This document shows positions 7,397 to 14,859 of a DNA stretch of 32,521 nt, piece by piece (positions within the stretch are counted from its first letter, which is position 1; each line of letters begins with the position of its first letter). The stretch is taken from contig CACJZM010000009.1 in the NCBI GenBank assembly GCA_902597895.1, positions 1 through 32,521 on the forward strand, in the 5' to 3' direction. This stretch comes from an uncultured Pelagibacteraceae bacterium. Its GTDB lineage: Bacteria > Pseudomonadota > Alphaproteobacteria > Pelagibacterales > Pelagibacteraceae. The position numbers and the translations under genes were made by a program. The notes beneath the pieces are model-generated. The model did no database searches. It saw only the letters and a list, made by a program, of their open reading frames with translations, and had not been told where the DNA came from.

Positions 7397-8854
7397 GTGA
7401 TTCAGGAGAAAGACAATTCTAAGCTCATAAACTGGGAAATTGTTTCAGTAAATCCAAATGATAAAAACTGGAATTGGAAAGATTTATTTTGTTTTTGGGG
7501 ATCAGGAATACAAAGTATTATAGGTTTTTCATTAATTTCATCATTGTATTTAGTTTATCAGTTAAATGTATTTGTAGTTTTTTTGGGTTGTTTATTAGGA
7601 TCAATATTTGTTTATTTTTTTTCAAATTTAATTGGAAAACCCTCTCAACGACATGGTGTCCCTTTTCCTGTTCTACTAAGACTTTCAATGGGAATTTTTG
7701 GAGCGAGGTATGTTTCTTTATTAAGAGGTTTGGTTGGAATATTTATGTTTGGAGTACAAACATATTTTTTATCAAAATCTTTTGGTTATTTAATTAGAAT
7801 TTGTTTGTTCTACATCGATAGCTCTATTTTAAATCATGAGTTTTTTTTAATTTTCATTCTAGGATTAAATTTTATTGATTGGTTATCATTAATATTATCA
7901 TTATGGATTCAATATTTATTATTTAGCAATGGTCAAAATGCAATTAAATCTATAATAAGTTTTTCTACAAATTTTGTTTACTTTGGCTTAATATTATTTT
8001 TAATAATCATGATTTCTGAAAATTTTTCTGAGATACAAGTATCGTTTACAAATTTATTTCAGAATGAAAATATTTTATCAAATGATAATATAATTGCCTT
8101 AATAACAGTAGCAGGAACTTTTTTTGCTTTTTTTTCAATACTCCTAGTAAATTTTGGTGATTTTTCAAGATATGTGAAAAATGAAAGTGAATTAAAAAAA
8201 GGAAACTTAAGTTTATTTTTAAATTTAATTATTTTTTCTTTTCTATCCACACTTATAGTTTTGGGAGCTGATGTAATTTTTGATAAAAAATTGATAGCTG
8301 TTGGAGGTTTGTTAACAAATCCAACTGATATAATTGGAAAATTTGACAATACCTATTTAACTTTTATTGCTTTGCTATTTATTTTGGTTGCCTCAGGATC
8401 TACAAATCTTATTGCAAATTATATACCCACTCAAAATTCATTAATAAATTTTTTTCCTGACAAGTTAACACTTAAATCTTCAGGATTTGTTATTATTTTT
8501 CTAGGATCTCCATTTGCAATATTTTGGGATTCGATTTTAAGTCAAATTGGAATTATTTCTTTTATAGATACAATAGGTGCTTTTTTTGGACCAATAGCAG
8601 GGATCGTAGTTACTGACTATTATTTTATAAAAAATCAAAATTTAATAAACAAAGATCTTTTTTCAACCAAAAATGAGGGAACCTATTATTTTACCGGTGG
8701 TTGGCATTTAAAAGGTATTTATTCATTATTGATTGGTTTTATATTTGCTGCATCAACTATTTGGAATTATGAATTAAGATTTTTGCAATCTTTTTCTTGG
8801 ATTATAGGTGCATTTTTCTCATCATTAACTTATTATCTTCTTGTAAGTAAATAA
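7397..8854 (+). CDS. NCS1-family nucleobase/hydantoin-type permease
   Basis: A 485-residue protein with about 12 membrane segments. The N-terminus has an abbreviated NCS1 entry motif (NPNDKNWNWKDLFCFWGSG), followed by GKPSQRHGVPFPVLLRLSMGIFGAR, a strong match to the Mhp1/allantoin-uracil permease region (family version GxxHGxxFPVxxRxSFGxxGA). The C-terminal half contains FVTDYY-like text (VVTDYYFIKN), also typical. NCS1 members import nucleobases, hydantoins, allantoin or thiamine precursors with Na+ or H+. The start is GTG at 7397; the overlapping ATG at 7395 is followed at once by a stop. It lies 24 bases after dctM and 6 before an SDR, so it is probably cotranscribed with both. The substrate is not deducible. 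Confidence 0.82.
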   Translation: MIQEKDNSKLINWEIVSVNPNDKNWNWKDLFCFWGSGIQSIIGFSLISSLYLVYQLNVFVVFLGCLLGSIFVYFFSNLIGKPSQRHGVPFPVLLRLSMGIFGARYVSLLRGLVGIFMFGVQTYFLSKSFGYLIRICLFYIDSSILNHEFFLIFILGLNFIDWLSLILSLWIQYLLFSNGQNAIKSIISFSTNFVYFGLILFLIIMISENFSEIQVSFTNLFQNENILSNDNIIALITVAGTFFAFFSILLVNFGDFSRYVKNESELKKGNLSLFLNLIIFSFLSTLIVLGADVIFDKKLIAVGGLLTNPTDIIGKFDNTYLTFIALLFILVASGSTNLIANYIPTQNSLINFFPDKLTLKSSGFVIIFLGSPFAIFWDSILSQIGIISFIDTIGAFFGPIAGIVVTDYYFIKNQNLINKDLFSTKNEGTYYFTGGWHLKGIYSLLIGFIFAASTIWNYELRFLQSFSWIIGAFFSSLTYYLLVSK

Positions 8855-8860
8855 GGTTTT

Positions 8861-9607
8861 ATGAACAATTTTGATTTAAAAAACAAAACGGCAATAATTA
8901 CCGGTGGTGCACAAGGATTTGGTTTAGATATAGCTAAAACTTTTTTAACCTCTGGTGCAAAAGTTTTTATTTGGGATATTGATGATGCTGAATTATCAAA
9001 AGCAGTTAAGGAAATAGATAATAAAAATTTAGATTCTAACGTAGTAGATGTTTCAAAATTTGAGCAAGTAAAAGATGCTGTAAATAAAATTTCATCAAAC
9101 AATAAAATCGATATACTTGTAAATAGCGCTGGCATAACAGGACCGACAGCTGAACTATGGAATTATGACAATAAAGCTTGGAGCGATATAGTAAATATTA
9201 ACCTTCATGGGACTTTTTACTGCTGTAAATCAGTAGTTCCAATTATGATAAAAAATAATTATGGAAGAATAGTTAATATCGCATCCGTTTCTGGAAAGGA
9301 TGGAAATGCAAATGCTAGTGCCTATAGTTCTGCAAAAGCAGGTGTTATTGGTTTAACAAAGTCTTTAGGAAAAGAGCTGGCCACATATAATATTGCTGTA
9401 AACGCTGTTACTCCTGCTGGAGCAAAAACAAGAATTTTAGACCAAATGACAAAAGAACATGTTCAAAGAATGTTATCTAAAGTCCCAAGAGGGCGTTTTT
9501 TAGAGGTTAGTGAACTTACATCAATGGTTTGTTGGCTTTCTTCTGAAGAAAATTCGTTTTCTACAGCGGCAGTTTTTGATATTAGCGGTGGTAGATCTAC
9601 TTATTAG
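8861..9607 (+). CDS. Short-chain dehydrogenase/reductase, NAD(H)-type
   Basis: A 248-residue classical SDR. The cofactor loop TGGAQGFG is at about residues 15-22; the second strand ends FIWDID, and that Asp predicts NAD(H) preference. NSAG replaces the usual NNAG, the catalytic serine is in NIASVSG, and Tyr/Lys in YSSAK. The end, AAVFDISGG, is the standard SDR tail. It begins 6 bases after the NCS1 permease stop and is the last gene of the plus-strand run that starts at dctP. Its 3' end overlaps by 11 bases a small convergent ORF. Relatives include 3-oxoacyl-ACP reductases and sugar/polyol dehydrogenases; because of its neighbours a catabolic dehydrogenase is more likely than FabG. Confidence 0.85.
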   Translation: MNNFDLKNKTAIITGGAQGFGLDIAKTFLTSGAKVFIWDIDDAELSKAVKEIDNKNLDSNVVDVSKFEQVKDAVNKISSNNKIDILVNSAGITGPTAELWNYDNKAWSDIVNINLHGTFYCCKSVVPIMIKNNYGRIVNIASVSGKDGNANASAYSSAKAGVIGLTKSLGKELATYNIAVNAVTPAGAKTRILDQMTKEHVQRMLSKVPRGRFLEVSELTSMVCWLSSEENSFSTAAVFDISGGRSTY

Positions 9608-9725
9608 GCTTTTCTAACGGAATAATCATTTTATCCTGAAATATCTTATTTTCTTTTGATACAACCGGGGCAAAAATAATCAAAGACCAATAAATAAAAA
9701 GGATAAAAAGAGTAAATGTTTTCAC
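9597..9725 (-). CDS. Very small membrane or secreted protein, unrecognised
   Basis: A 42-codon ORF starting at GTG 9725 and ending TAG at 9597-9599. It starts MKTFTLFILFIYWSLIIFAP, a lysine followed by an uninterrupted hydrophobic stretch, and ends with a 21-residue polar tail rich in Lys and Pro. This is the shape of a small single-span membrane protein or of a signal peptide with a short mature peptide. It occupies most of the otherwise empty 223-base gap between the SDR and DUF3047 genes, and its end overlaps the SDR 3' end convergently. The start is uncertain because no ATG is in frame. It is called from coding shape and position only; I do not recognise a family. Confidence 0.45.
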   Translation of the reverse strand: MKTFTLFILFIYWSLIIFAPVVSKENKIFQDKMIIPLEKPNK

Positions 9726-9796
9726 AATGCATATGTGCTCTTTATTTTTGAAGAATGCATGTCTTAAAAGTGTTGAAACTATGATATTTTAAATAT

Positions 9797-9824
9797 TTGA
9801 TTAATTTTTTGAATCAGCTATACG
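9797..9824 (+). promoter_or_regulatory. Candidate promoter of the DUF3047 gene
   Basis: TTGATT (9797-9802), a 16-base spacer and TATACG (9819-9824). The predicted transcript start falls at about the ATG at 9831, so the mRNA might be nearly leaderless. In such AT-rich DNA this is a weak call. Confidence 0.3.
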
Positions 9825-9830
9825 ACATTA

Positions 9831-10484
9831 ATGCTTAAGTTTTCAATTTTACTTTTTTCAATTTTATTTTTATCTTTTGGGTTTTCTTATGCAGAAAATG
9901 TAAAGGTATTCGAATTTACAAAAGAAGAGTATAAGACCTTAAAAGTAAGGAAAATAAGAGGAGCTGATAATAAAACTGAATATTCTATTGGTAAGAATGA
10001 AAATGGGAATTTTTTAAAAGCTATATCAAATAATTCAGGGTCTGGATTAGGCAAAGAGATAATAATCGACCTCAATAAAACACCTTACCTCAATATTACT
10101 TGGAAAGTAGAGAAAGATCTAAATGGTATAAACGAGAGAAGTAAGAAAGGTCATGATTATGCTGCAAGAGTATTTGTAGTTAAAAAAACAGGTGCAACGC
10201 CATTATCAAATAGAGCAATGAACTATGTATTTTCAAGCAATGAAGAAGTTGGAGTTTATCATCCTAGTCCTTATACAAAAAAATCAATTGATTATGTTTT
10301 AGCAACTACAAAAGATCATTTAAATGAATGGGTTTCTGTAAAAACTAATGTAAAGGAACACTTTAAAAAATTCCATAATCTTGATTTAGATGAAATAAAT
10401 GGTCTTGCGATTATGGCTGATACAGACAATTCAAAATTAAGTTCAGTTGCTTACTTTCAAAATATTTATTTTTCTTCAGAATAA
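9831..10484 (+). CDS. DUF3047 domain protein, exported
   Basis: A 217-residue protein with a Sec signal peptide (about residues 1-21, ending SYA). The mature part matches the DUF3047 layout: a beta-rich N-terminal half, a central GHDYAARVFVV motif near residue 104, then RAMNYVFSSNEEVG, and a C-terminal LAIMADTDNS motif before a final SVAYFQNIYF strand. The family is widespread in marine proteobacteria and predicted to be periplasmic with a carbohydrate-binding-like fold, but its role is unknown. It is a single gene facing away from a small minus-strand ORF on its left and converging on another on its right. The family call is from motif memory and is fairly secure; function is not assigned. 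Confidence 0.75.
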   Translation: MLKFSILLFSILFLSFGFSYAENVKVFEFTKEEYKTLKVRKIRGADNKTEYSIGKNENGNFLKAISNNSGSGLGKEIIIDLNKTPYLNITWKVEKDLNGINERSKKGHDYAARVFVVKKTGATPLSNRAMNYVFSSNEEVGVYHPSPYTKKSIDYVLATTKDHLNEWVSVKTNVKEHFKKFHNLDLDEINGLAIMADTDNSKLSSVAYFQNIYFSSE

Positions 10485-10625
10485 TTAGTTTTTAATAAAT
10501 TTTTTCAAATACATACTTAAAAAAGATAAAATAATTGCAGCCAAAACATCCTCTATAGGTGATGCGGTAGGGTATCCAAAGTTCCAAATAATTACTCCAA
10601 TTAACCAGATAATAAAAACTTTCAT
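10485..10625 (-). CDS. 46-residue membrane protein, small conserved-looking ORF
   Basis: A 46-codon ORF on the minus strand, from ATG at 10625 to TAA at 10485. It opens MKVFIIWLIGVIIWNFGYP, has a central acidic spot (PIEDVLAA) and a second hydrophobic stretch ending in a KKFIKN basic tail, so it looks like a two-segment hairpin membrane peptide. It fills the 178-base gap between DUF3047 and ybgC exactly: its stop abuts the DUF3047 stop (the next base) and its start is 37 bases from the divergent ybgC start. The composed charge pattern (basic ends, hydrophobic core, one Glu-Asp pair) argues against chance. I believe similar small ORFs occur in SAR11 genomes, but cannot confirm that here. Confidence 0.6.
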   Translation of the reverse strand: MKVFIIWLIGVIIWNFGYPTASPIEDVLAAIILSFLSMYLKKFIKN

Positions 10626-10642
10626 ATAAAAATTAATTTTAC

Positions 10643-10648
10643 TATAAT
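10643..10648 (+). promoter_or_regulatory. Candidate -10 element for ybgC
   Basis: A consensus TATAAT 14 bases before the ybgC ATG; no good -35 is visible. It would give a leader of about 8 bases. A second TATAAT at 10655-10660 lies too close to the ATG to serve with a leader. Confidence 0.3.
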
Positions 10649-10662
10649 TAAAATTATAATTT

Positions 10663-11061
10663 ATGGCAAAAAAATTTAATTTTAATATTAAGGTTTATTA
10701 TGAAGATACAGATGCTGGTGGTGTAGTTTATTATGCAAATTATTTAAAGTTTCTAGAAAGAGCTAGATCCGAAGCAATTCACTCTTTAGGATTTTCTAAC
10801 AAAGGATTATTAGAAAATCATGGAATTTTATTAATTGTAAAGTCATGTAATATCCAATACAAACAACCGGCACAACTTGAAGACTTACTGGAAATTAGTT
10901 CTGAAGCAACTTCATTCACAAAAACTTCTATTTTAATGAAGCAATTAATTTTAAAAAATAAGGATATAATTTCCGAAGCTGATGTTCATTTGGTTGCTGT
11001 TGATAATAAAGGAAAACCTACAAAAATACCCGATCAATTAAAAAGAAAATTAGAAAATTAA
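10663..11061 (+). CDS. ybgC: YbgC-type acyl-CoA thioesterase (hotdog fold)
   Basis: A 132-residue single hotdog domain. The family signature YYEDTDAGGVVYYANYLKFLERARSE is at residues 9-34, including the catalytic-type Asp17 in DTDAGG. YbgC enzymes hydrolyse short or long acyl-CoAs and in many proteobacteria interact with phospholipid synthesis; the gene is usually first in the tol-pal operon. Here no tolQ follows: the next gene, on the opposite strand, is a uracil-DNA glycosylase whose 3' end overlaps by 4 bases. The gene therefore appears separated from tol-pal, and the name rests on domain similarity and not on context. Confidence 0.85.
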   Translation: MAKKFNFNIKVYYEDTDAGGVVYYANYLKFLERARSEAIHSLGFSNKGLLENHGILLIVKSCNIQYKQPAQLEDLLEISSEATSFTKTSILMKQLILKNKDIISEADVHLVAVDNKGKPTKIPDQLKRKLEN

Positions 11062-11732
11062 TTTAAATTTTTTACCCTTTTAAAGAGATTTGTCATTTTT
11101 TTTTCATTAATTCTTCCAGTATTAACATTTCTTGGACTAGGATGATAACAACCAACTAATTTTACTCCATTTTCTAATTTATATATTTTTCCATGACCAA
11201 ACTTAAATTCATTTGGTATATGAAATTTTTCTTTATAAAATATTTTACAAGTATCAAAAGCAATTTTACCAAGTGCAACAACGACTTTGAGATTCTTTAA
11301 AATATTTAACTCATTATTAAAAAATTTGGAACAGTTTTCTAATTCAATTTTTAATGGTTTATCTTCAGGTGGAACACATTTTAATGCTGGAGTAATAAAT
11401 GCTTCTTTAAGTTTCAACCCATCGTTTATGTGATTTGATGTACTTTGATTTGAAATTTTTGCATTAAATAAACATTTATATAAAAAATCAGATGATTTAT
11501 CTCCTGTAAATACTCTTCCCGTCCTAGTACCACCATGAGCAGCTGGTGCTAAACCAACAATTAAAATTTTTCCATTTGGATCTCCAAAACCTGTTATTGG
11601 TTTTCCCCAATAAATTTCATCTTTGAACTGTTTTCTCTTATTTTTTATAATTTTATTCCTAAATTTAATTAGCCGTGGACAAGCACGACATTTTATAATT
11701 TTATTATTTAGAGAATTTAGATTAAGATTCAT
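11058..11732 (-). CDS. Family-5 uracil-DNA glycosylase (UdgB type, Fe-S)
   Basis: A 224-residue UDG-superfamily protein. Four cysteines suited to a [4Fe-4S] cluster are visible: C15 and C18 (KCRACPRL), one in LKCVPPEDKP and one in LENCSKF. The active-site motif A reads GLAPAAHGGTRTGR (about residues 60-73) with FTGD after it, and the C-terminal motif is CYHPSPRNVNTGR. The GLAPAAHG form, lacking the family-1/4 catalytic Asp/Glu, is typical of family 5 (UDGb). It removes uracil, and possibly hypoxanthine, from DNA in base-excision repair. Its start codon is only 2 bases from the divergent start of the next gene. Confidence 0.9.
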   Translation of the reverse strand: MNLNLNSLNNKIIKCRACPRLIKFRNKIIKNKRKQFKDEIYWGKPITGFGDPNGKILIVGLAPAAHGGTRTGRVFTGDKSSDFLYKCLFNAKISNQSTSNHINDGLKLKEAFITPALKCVPPEDKPLKIELENCSKFFNNELNILKNLKVVVALGKIAFDTCKIFYKEKFHIPNEFKFGHGKIYKLENGVKLVGCYHPSPRNVNTGRINEKKMTNLFKRVKNLN

Positions 11733-11734
11733 TT

Positions 11735-12289
11735 GTGAAATATTTTATTTTAATATTTACTTTTATACTATCAATAATTTCAACCTCAAATTCTTTTTCA
11801 AATGATAAAATTATATCTAAATTACAATCTGGAGGAAATATAGTTTTTATTAGACATGCTATCGCCCCTGGAAATGGAGATCCAGAAAACTTTAATATTA
11901 AAGATTGTTCAACTCAAAGGAATTTGAGTGAAGAAGGAATTAATCAATCAAAAAAAATTGGTGCTTTTTTTAAAAAAAATAACATTAATATAGATAAAGT
12001 TTTATCTAGTGAGTGGTGCAGATGCAAAGATACAGCAAAATATGCTTTTAAAAATTTTTCAACTTTCGAAGGATTGAATTCTTTTTATGATCCAAGATTT
12101 GAAAAATATAAAATAAAACAAATAAATGATTTAAAAAGATATATAAAAGAATGGAAAAGCACAGATAACTTAATTTTAATAACACATTATGTCGTAATTT
12201 CTGAATTATTGAATAAAGGAGTTTCGTCTGGAGAAATAATAATAACTGATAAAAATTTCAATAATTTAGGTAGTTTTTTAATTAGATAA
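11735..12289 (+). CDS. Exported histidine-phosphatase superfamily protein (SixA/PGM-like)
   Basis: A 184-residue protein with an N-terminal hydrophobic signal (about residues 2-21) and one histidine-phosphatase domain. The phosphohistidine motif is FIRHAIAPG (RHA instead of the usual RHG) near residue 40; SSEWCRCKDTA carries the second arginine; the second catalytic histidine is in LILITHYVVISEL near the end. The domain forms a phosphohistidine intermediate and removes phosphate from small molecules or proteins. The start is GTG at 11735, chosen because it is required for the signal segment. That places it 2 bases from the opposing glycosylase start. The gene converges with the DUF1289 gene, with 2 bases between stops. 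Confidence 0.82.
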   Translation: MKYFILIFTFILSIISTSNSFSNDKIISKLQSGGNIVFIRHAIAPGNGDPENFNIKDCSTQRNLSEEGINQSKKIGAFFKKNNINIDKVLSSEWCRCKDTAKYAFKNFSTFEGLNSFYDPRFEKYKIKQINDLKRYIKEWKSTDNLILITHYVVISELLNKGVSSGEIIITDKNFNNLGSFLIR

Positions 12290-12291
12290 TA

Positions 12292-12540
12292 TTACTTAAT
12301 TGTATTTTTTTTGAATAAAGAAATTCCTTTATTTTTCTTATGATTATAAGACTCTTTAAAACTCTCCAACTGCCAGCCACTCATTCTTTCTTGAATATCT
12401 TTTAAATTTGTTTCCTTCCATTCATTAGAAGTATCTTCATTTTTCCATATTTTTTTTTCTTCATCGCTTCTTCCACATCCGTAACAATATCCTGTTACAG
12501 GGTCAGTTTTGCAGATACTTATACAAGGTGAAACAATCAT
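12292..12540 (-). CDS. DUF1289 small cysteine-rich protein
   Basis: The family core begins IVSPCISICKTDPVTGYCYGCGRSDEE, with four cysteines arranged CxxxC...CxxC, suited to metal or Fe-S binding, followed by a conserved W and a helical C-terminus (DIQERMSGWQLE). DUF1289 proteins (YdhL-like) are of unknown function and common in proteobacteria. I prefer the ATG at 12540, directly before the conserved core (82 residues); an in-frame ATG at 12561 would add MYYIIKK, which is not family-typical. The gene diverges from the tRNA-Leu promoter and converges on the phosphatase gene. Confidence 0.85.
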   Translation of the reverse strand: MIVSPCISICKTDPVTGYCYGCGRSDEEKKIWKNEDTSNEWKETNLKDIQERMSGWQLESFKESYNHKKNKGISLFKKNTIK

Positions 12541-12578
12541 TTTTTTAATAATATAGTACATTTATACTATTATTCTAA

Positions 12579-12607
12579 TTGGACAAATTGAAACTATAAT
12601 ATATAAA
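12579..12607 (+). promoter_or_regulatory. Promoter of tRNA-Leu and probably tig
   Basis: TTGGAC (12579-12584), 17-base spacer, TATAAA (12602-12607): close to the sigma-70 consensus. The predicted start at about 12614 lies 5 bases before the tRNA 5' end. No other promoter fits between the tRNA and tig, so tig is likely transcribed from here. Confidence 0.65.
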
Positions 12608-12618
12608 GCCTGATAATT

Positions 12619-12703
12619 GGGCGAGTGGCGGAATTGGTAGACGCGTTGGTCTTAGGAACCAATATGGCAACATGTGAAGGTTCGAGTCCTTTCTCGCCTA
12701 CCA
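12619..12703 (+). tRNA. tRNA-Leu (anticodon UAG)
   Basis: An 85-nt class-II tRNA. The acceptor stem is 12619-12625 with 12693-12699, the D-arm contains GGAATTGGTAGAC, the anticodon loop CTTAGGA gives UAG, a variable arm follows, and the T-arm has GGTTCGAGTCC. The CCA end is encoded at 12701-12703. The trigger-factor ATG comes 6 bases later. Confidence 0.95.
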
Positions 12704-12709
12704 AGTAAT

Positions 12710-14116
12710 ATGAAAGTAACAGTAGAAAATAAAAAAGGTCTTAATAAAGACGTTAAAGTTTTTATAGATAAAAAAACAATGTCTTCATATATGGATGAAA
12801 AATATGAAGAGGTTAAGAATAATGTAAATTTAAAAGGGTTTAGGCCAGGAAAAGTTCCAAGGGAAATTTTAAAAAGACAGTTTGGCAAAGCTATATTTGG
12901 AGAAGTCCTTGATAAAGTTTTAAAAGACACAACAACAAAAGCTTTAGAAGATAATAAAATAAAACCAGCTGGACAACCCAAAATTGATTTAAAAACGTTT
13001 GGTGAGGATAAAGATCTTGAATATGTAATATCAGTTACAGAGTTGCCAATTATAGATACTAAACCTTTATCAAATATTAAATTCAATGAGTACACTGTTA
13101 AAATAGATCCTAAAGAAACAGATAAAAGAATAAATGAAATTGCTAAATCTCAAAAAAATTATAAAGACGTTGATGAAAATACAAAGGCTGTTGAAGGAAA
13201 TTTAGTAGTTTTTGATTATAAAGCAACTGTTGACGGAAAAGAATTTAAAGGAAGTGAAGGTAAAAACACTCAATTAGAATTAGGCAAAGATCTTTTTATT
13301 AAGGGATTTGACAAACAATTAATTGGAGTTAAAAAAAATGATGAGAAAAAAGTAGAAGCAAAACTACCTGAAACATTTCCTGAAAAAGAACTTGTTAATA
13401 AAAATGCAGTTTTTGTTTGTAAAATTTTGTCAGTTAAAAAATCAGAGGATGTTAAGATTGATGATGATTTTGCAAAAAATTTAGGTGCAAGTGATTTAAA
13501 AAATCTAAAAGAATTAATATCAAAACAAATCAACGAGGAGTATAAAAATTCTTTAGATACACTTTCAAATAAAGAAATATTGGAGCAAATCAATAAAATT
13601 AAAATTAACGAAATTCCTCAAAATTTAGTTGATCAAGAAATTAAAATTTTATCACAAGGAATGAAAGATGAAGATAAAAAGAAAAATCTTAAATCTCATG
13701 AGAGCCAAGCAAAGAAAAGAATCCAAGCTGGACTTATTCTAAATCAATTTGGAGAAGAAAATAAAATTTCAGTTACAGAACAAGAAATGCAAGGAGAAAT
13801 ACAAAAGCAGCTTAGGATGATGCCTGGACAAGAAAAAATGTTACAGGAATATTATCAAAGCAATCCCTCTGTCCTTGCTAACCTTCGTGGATCTTTATAT
13901 GAAGAAAAAATTCTAAAAGAGATTAAGAAAAATGCAAAACCAAATAAAAAAGAAATTTCTAAAGATGAAGCTGAAAAATTATTAAAAGCTGAAAATGAAA
14001 AGCATATGAAAGACCATCATCATGATAATGATGATGAAAAAAAAGAAAAAAATAATAAAAAATCAGAAAAAACGCTCAAGAAAACTTCAAAAACAAAAAA
14101 AGTTAGCAAAAAGTAA
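12710..14116 (+). CDS. tig: Trigger factor, ribosome-associated chaperone and prolyl isomerase
   Basis: The start is ATG 12710, giving 468 residues; upstream in-frame starts lie inside the tRNA. The ribosome-binding domain carries the signature GFRPGKVP at 43-50. A central FKBP-like isomerase domain follows (about 150-240; [25 protein letters not shown]), then the long helical C-terminal chaperone domain. The last ~45 residues are low-complexity: an HHHDNDDE stretch and then a lysine-rich tail, beyond the usual fold. The protein binds nascent chains at the ribosome exit site via L23. It is followed by clpP, clpX and lon, the common proteobacterial order. Just 6 nt separate it from the tRNA-Leu CCA end, so its mRNA 5' end may be made by tRNA processing. 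Confidence 0.95.
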   Translation: MKVTVENKKGLNKDVKVFIDKKTMSSYMDEKYEEVKNNVNLKGFRPGKVPREILKRQFGKAIFGEVLDKVLKDTTTKALEDNKIKPAGQPKIDLKTFGEDKDLEYVISVTELPIIDTKPLSNIKFNEYTVKIDPKETDKRINEIAKSQKNYKDVDENTKAVEGNLVVFDYKATVDGKEFKGSEGKNTQLELGKDLFIKGFDKQLIGVKKNDEKKVEAKLPETFPEKELVNKNAVFVCKILSVKKSEDVKIDDDFAKNLGASDLKNLKELISKQINEEYKNSLDTLSNKEILEQINKIKINEIPQNLVDQEIKILSQGMKDEDKKKNLKSHESQAKKRIQAGLILNQFGEENKISVTEQEMQGEIQKQLRMMPGQEKMLQEYYQSNPSVLANLRGSLYEEKILKEIKKNAKPNKKEISKDEAEKLLKAENEKHMKDHHHDNDDEKKEKNNKKSEKTLKKTSKTKKVSKK

Positions 14117-14148
14117 TCACAAGTTGTATAAGTATATCGAATCAAACT

Positions 14149-14760
14149 ATGACAACTAAAATACCTGAACATTTAAGCAATCTAATTCCTATGGTAGTTG
14201 AACAATCTAGCCGAGGTGAAAGAGCTTATGATATTTATTCACGACTATTAAAAGAGAGAATAGTTTTTGTTGTTGGACCGATTAACGATAGTGTTGCCTC
14301 AGTTGTTACTGCTCAACTATTATTTCTTGAGTCTGAAGATCCAAAAAAAGAAATATCTCTTTATATAAATAGTCCAGGTGGTTTAGTAACAGCTGGTCTA
14401 GGTATTTATGATACAATGCAATATATTAAACCAGATGTTTCAACTTTATGTATAGGACAAGCTGCAAGTATGGGATCATTTCTGCTAGCTGCTGGAACTA
14501 AAGGTAAGAGACTGTCGCTACCAAATTCTAGAATTATGGTACACCAACCCTCTGCTGGTTTTCAAGGACAAGCTACTGATATTGAAATTCACGCTAAAGA
14601 AGTTTTGTCTTTAAAAGAAAGATTAAATGAAATCTATTCCAAACATACAAATAAATCAGTTGATGAAATCAAACAAGCATTAGAGAGAGATAATTTTATG
14701 ACTCCAGAAAATGCTAAAGACTTTGGTTTAATTGATAAAGTAGTAGATAAGCGCGATTAA
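14149..14760 (+). CDS. clpP: ATP-dependent Clp protease proteolytic subunit
   Basis: A 203-residue serine protease of normal length. The catalytic triad is visible: Ser107 in GQAASMGS, His132 in MVHQPSAG and Asp181 in [11 protein letters not shown]. The N-terminal [26 protein letters not shown] is the canonical ClpP beginning, needed for axial-loop contacts with ClpX. ClpP forms a tetradecameric barrel that degrades substrates unfolded by ClpX. It is 32 bases after tig and 99 before clpX; the latter gap has a TATAAT that may give clpX a separate promoter. Confidence 0.97.
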   Translation: MTTKIPEHLSNLIPMVVEQSSRGERAYDIYSRLLKERIVFVVGPINDSVASVVTAQLLFLESEDPKKEISLYINSPGGLVTAGLGIYDTMQYIKPDVSTLCIGQAASMGSFLLAAGTKGKRLSLPNSRIMVHQPSAGFQGQATDIEIHAKEVLSLKERLNEIYSKHTNKSVDEIKQALERDNFMTPENAKDFGLIDKVVDKRD

Positions 14761-14798
14761 TTTACCATATATAGTTTTATCCTCAACCTGAGCTTGAT

Positions 14799-14804
14799 TA
14801 TAAT
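14799..14804 (+). promoter_or_regulatory. Candidate -10 element upstream of clpX
   Basis: A consensus TATAAT in the 99-base clpP-clpX gap, 55 bases before the clpX ATG. The -35 at 17-base spacing (TTTATC, 14776-14781) is poor, so the call is tentative. I see no recognisable heat-shock (sigma-32) promoter in this gap. Confidence 0.3.
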
Positions 14805-14859
14805 GACTCTATTGTAATAAAGTATTTAAATTGATTCGTTTTAAAAATTAAAAATAATT

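Noticed and set aside
12674-12709. N-terminal extension of trigger factor starting inside tRNA-Leu
   Set aside because: The first 12 codons lie in the tRNA body and T-arm; the conserved protein begins at ATG 12710.
12652-13095. 147-codon minus-strand frame across tRNA-Leu and tig
   Set aside because: It overlaps the tRNA and the conserved ribosome-binding domain of tig, so it is a shadow.
14020-14040. CAT/ATG inverted repeat near the end of tig, resembling a terminator stem
   Set aside because: It is the coding sequence of the His/Asp run; there is no T tract and it lies about 80 bases before the stop.
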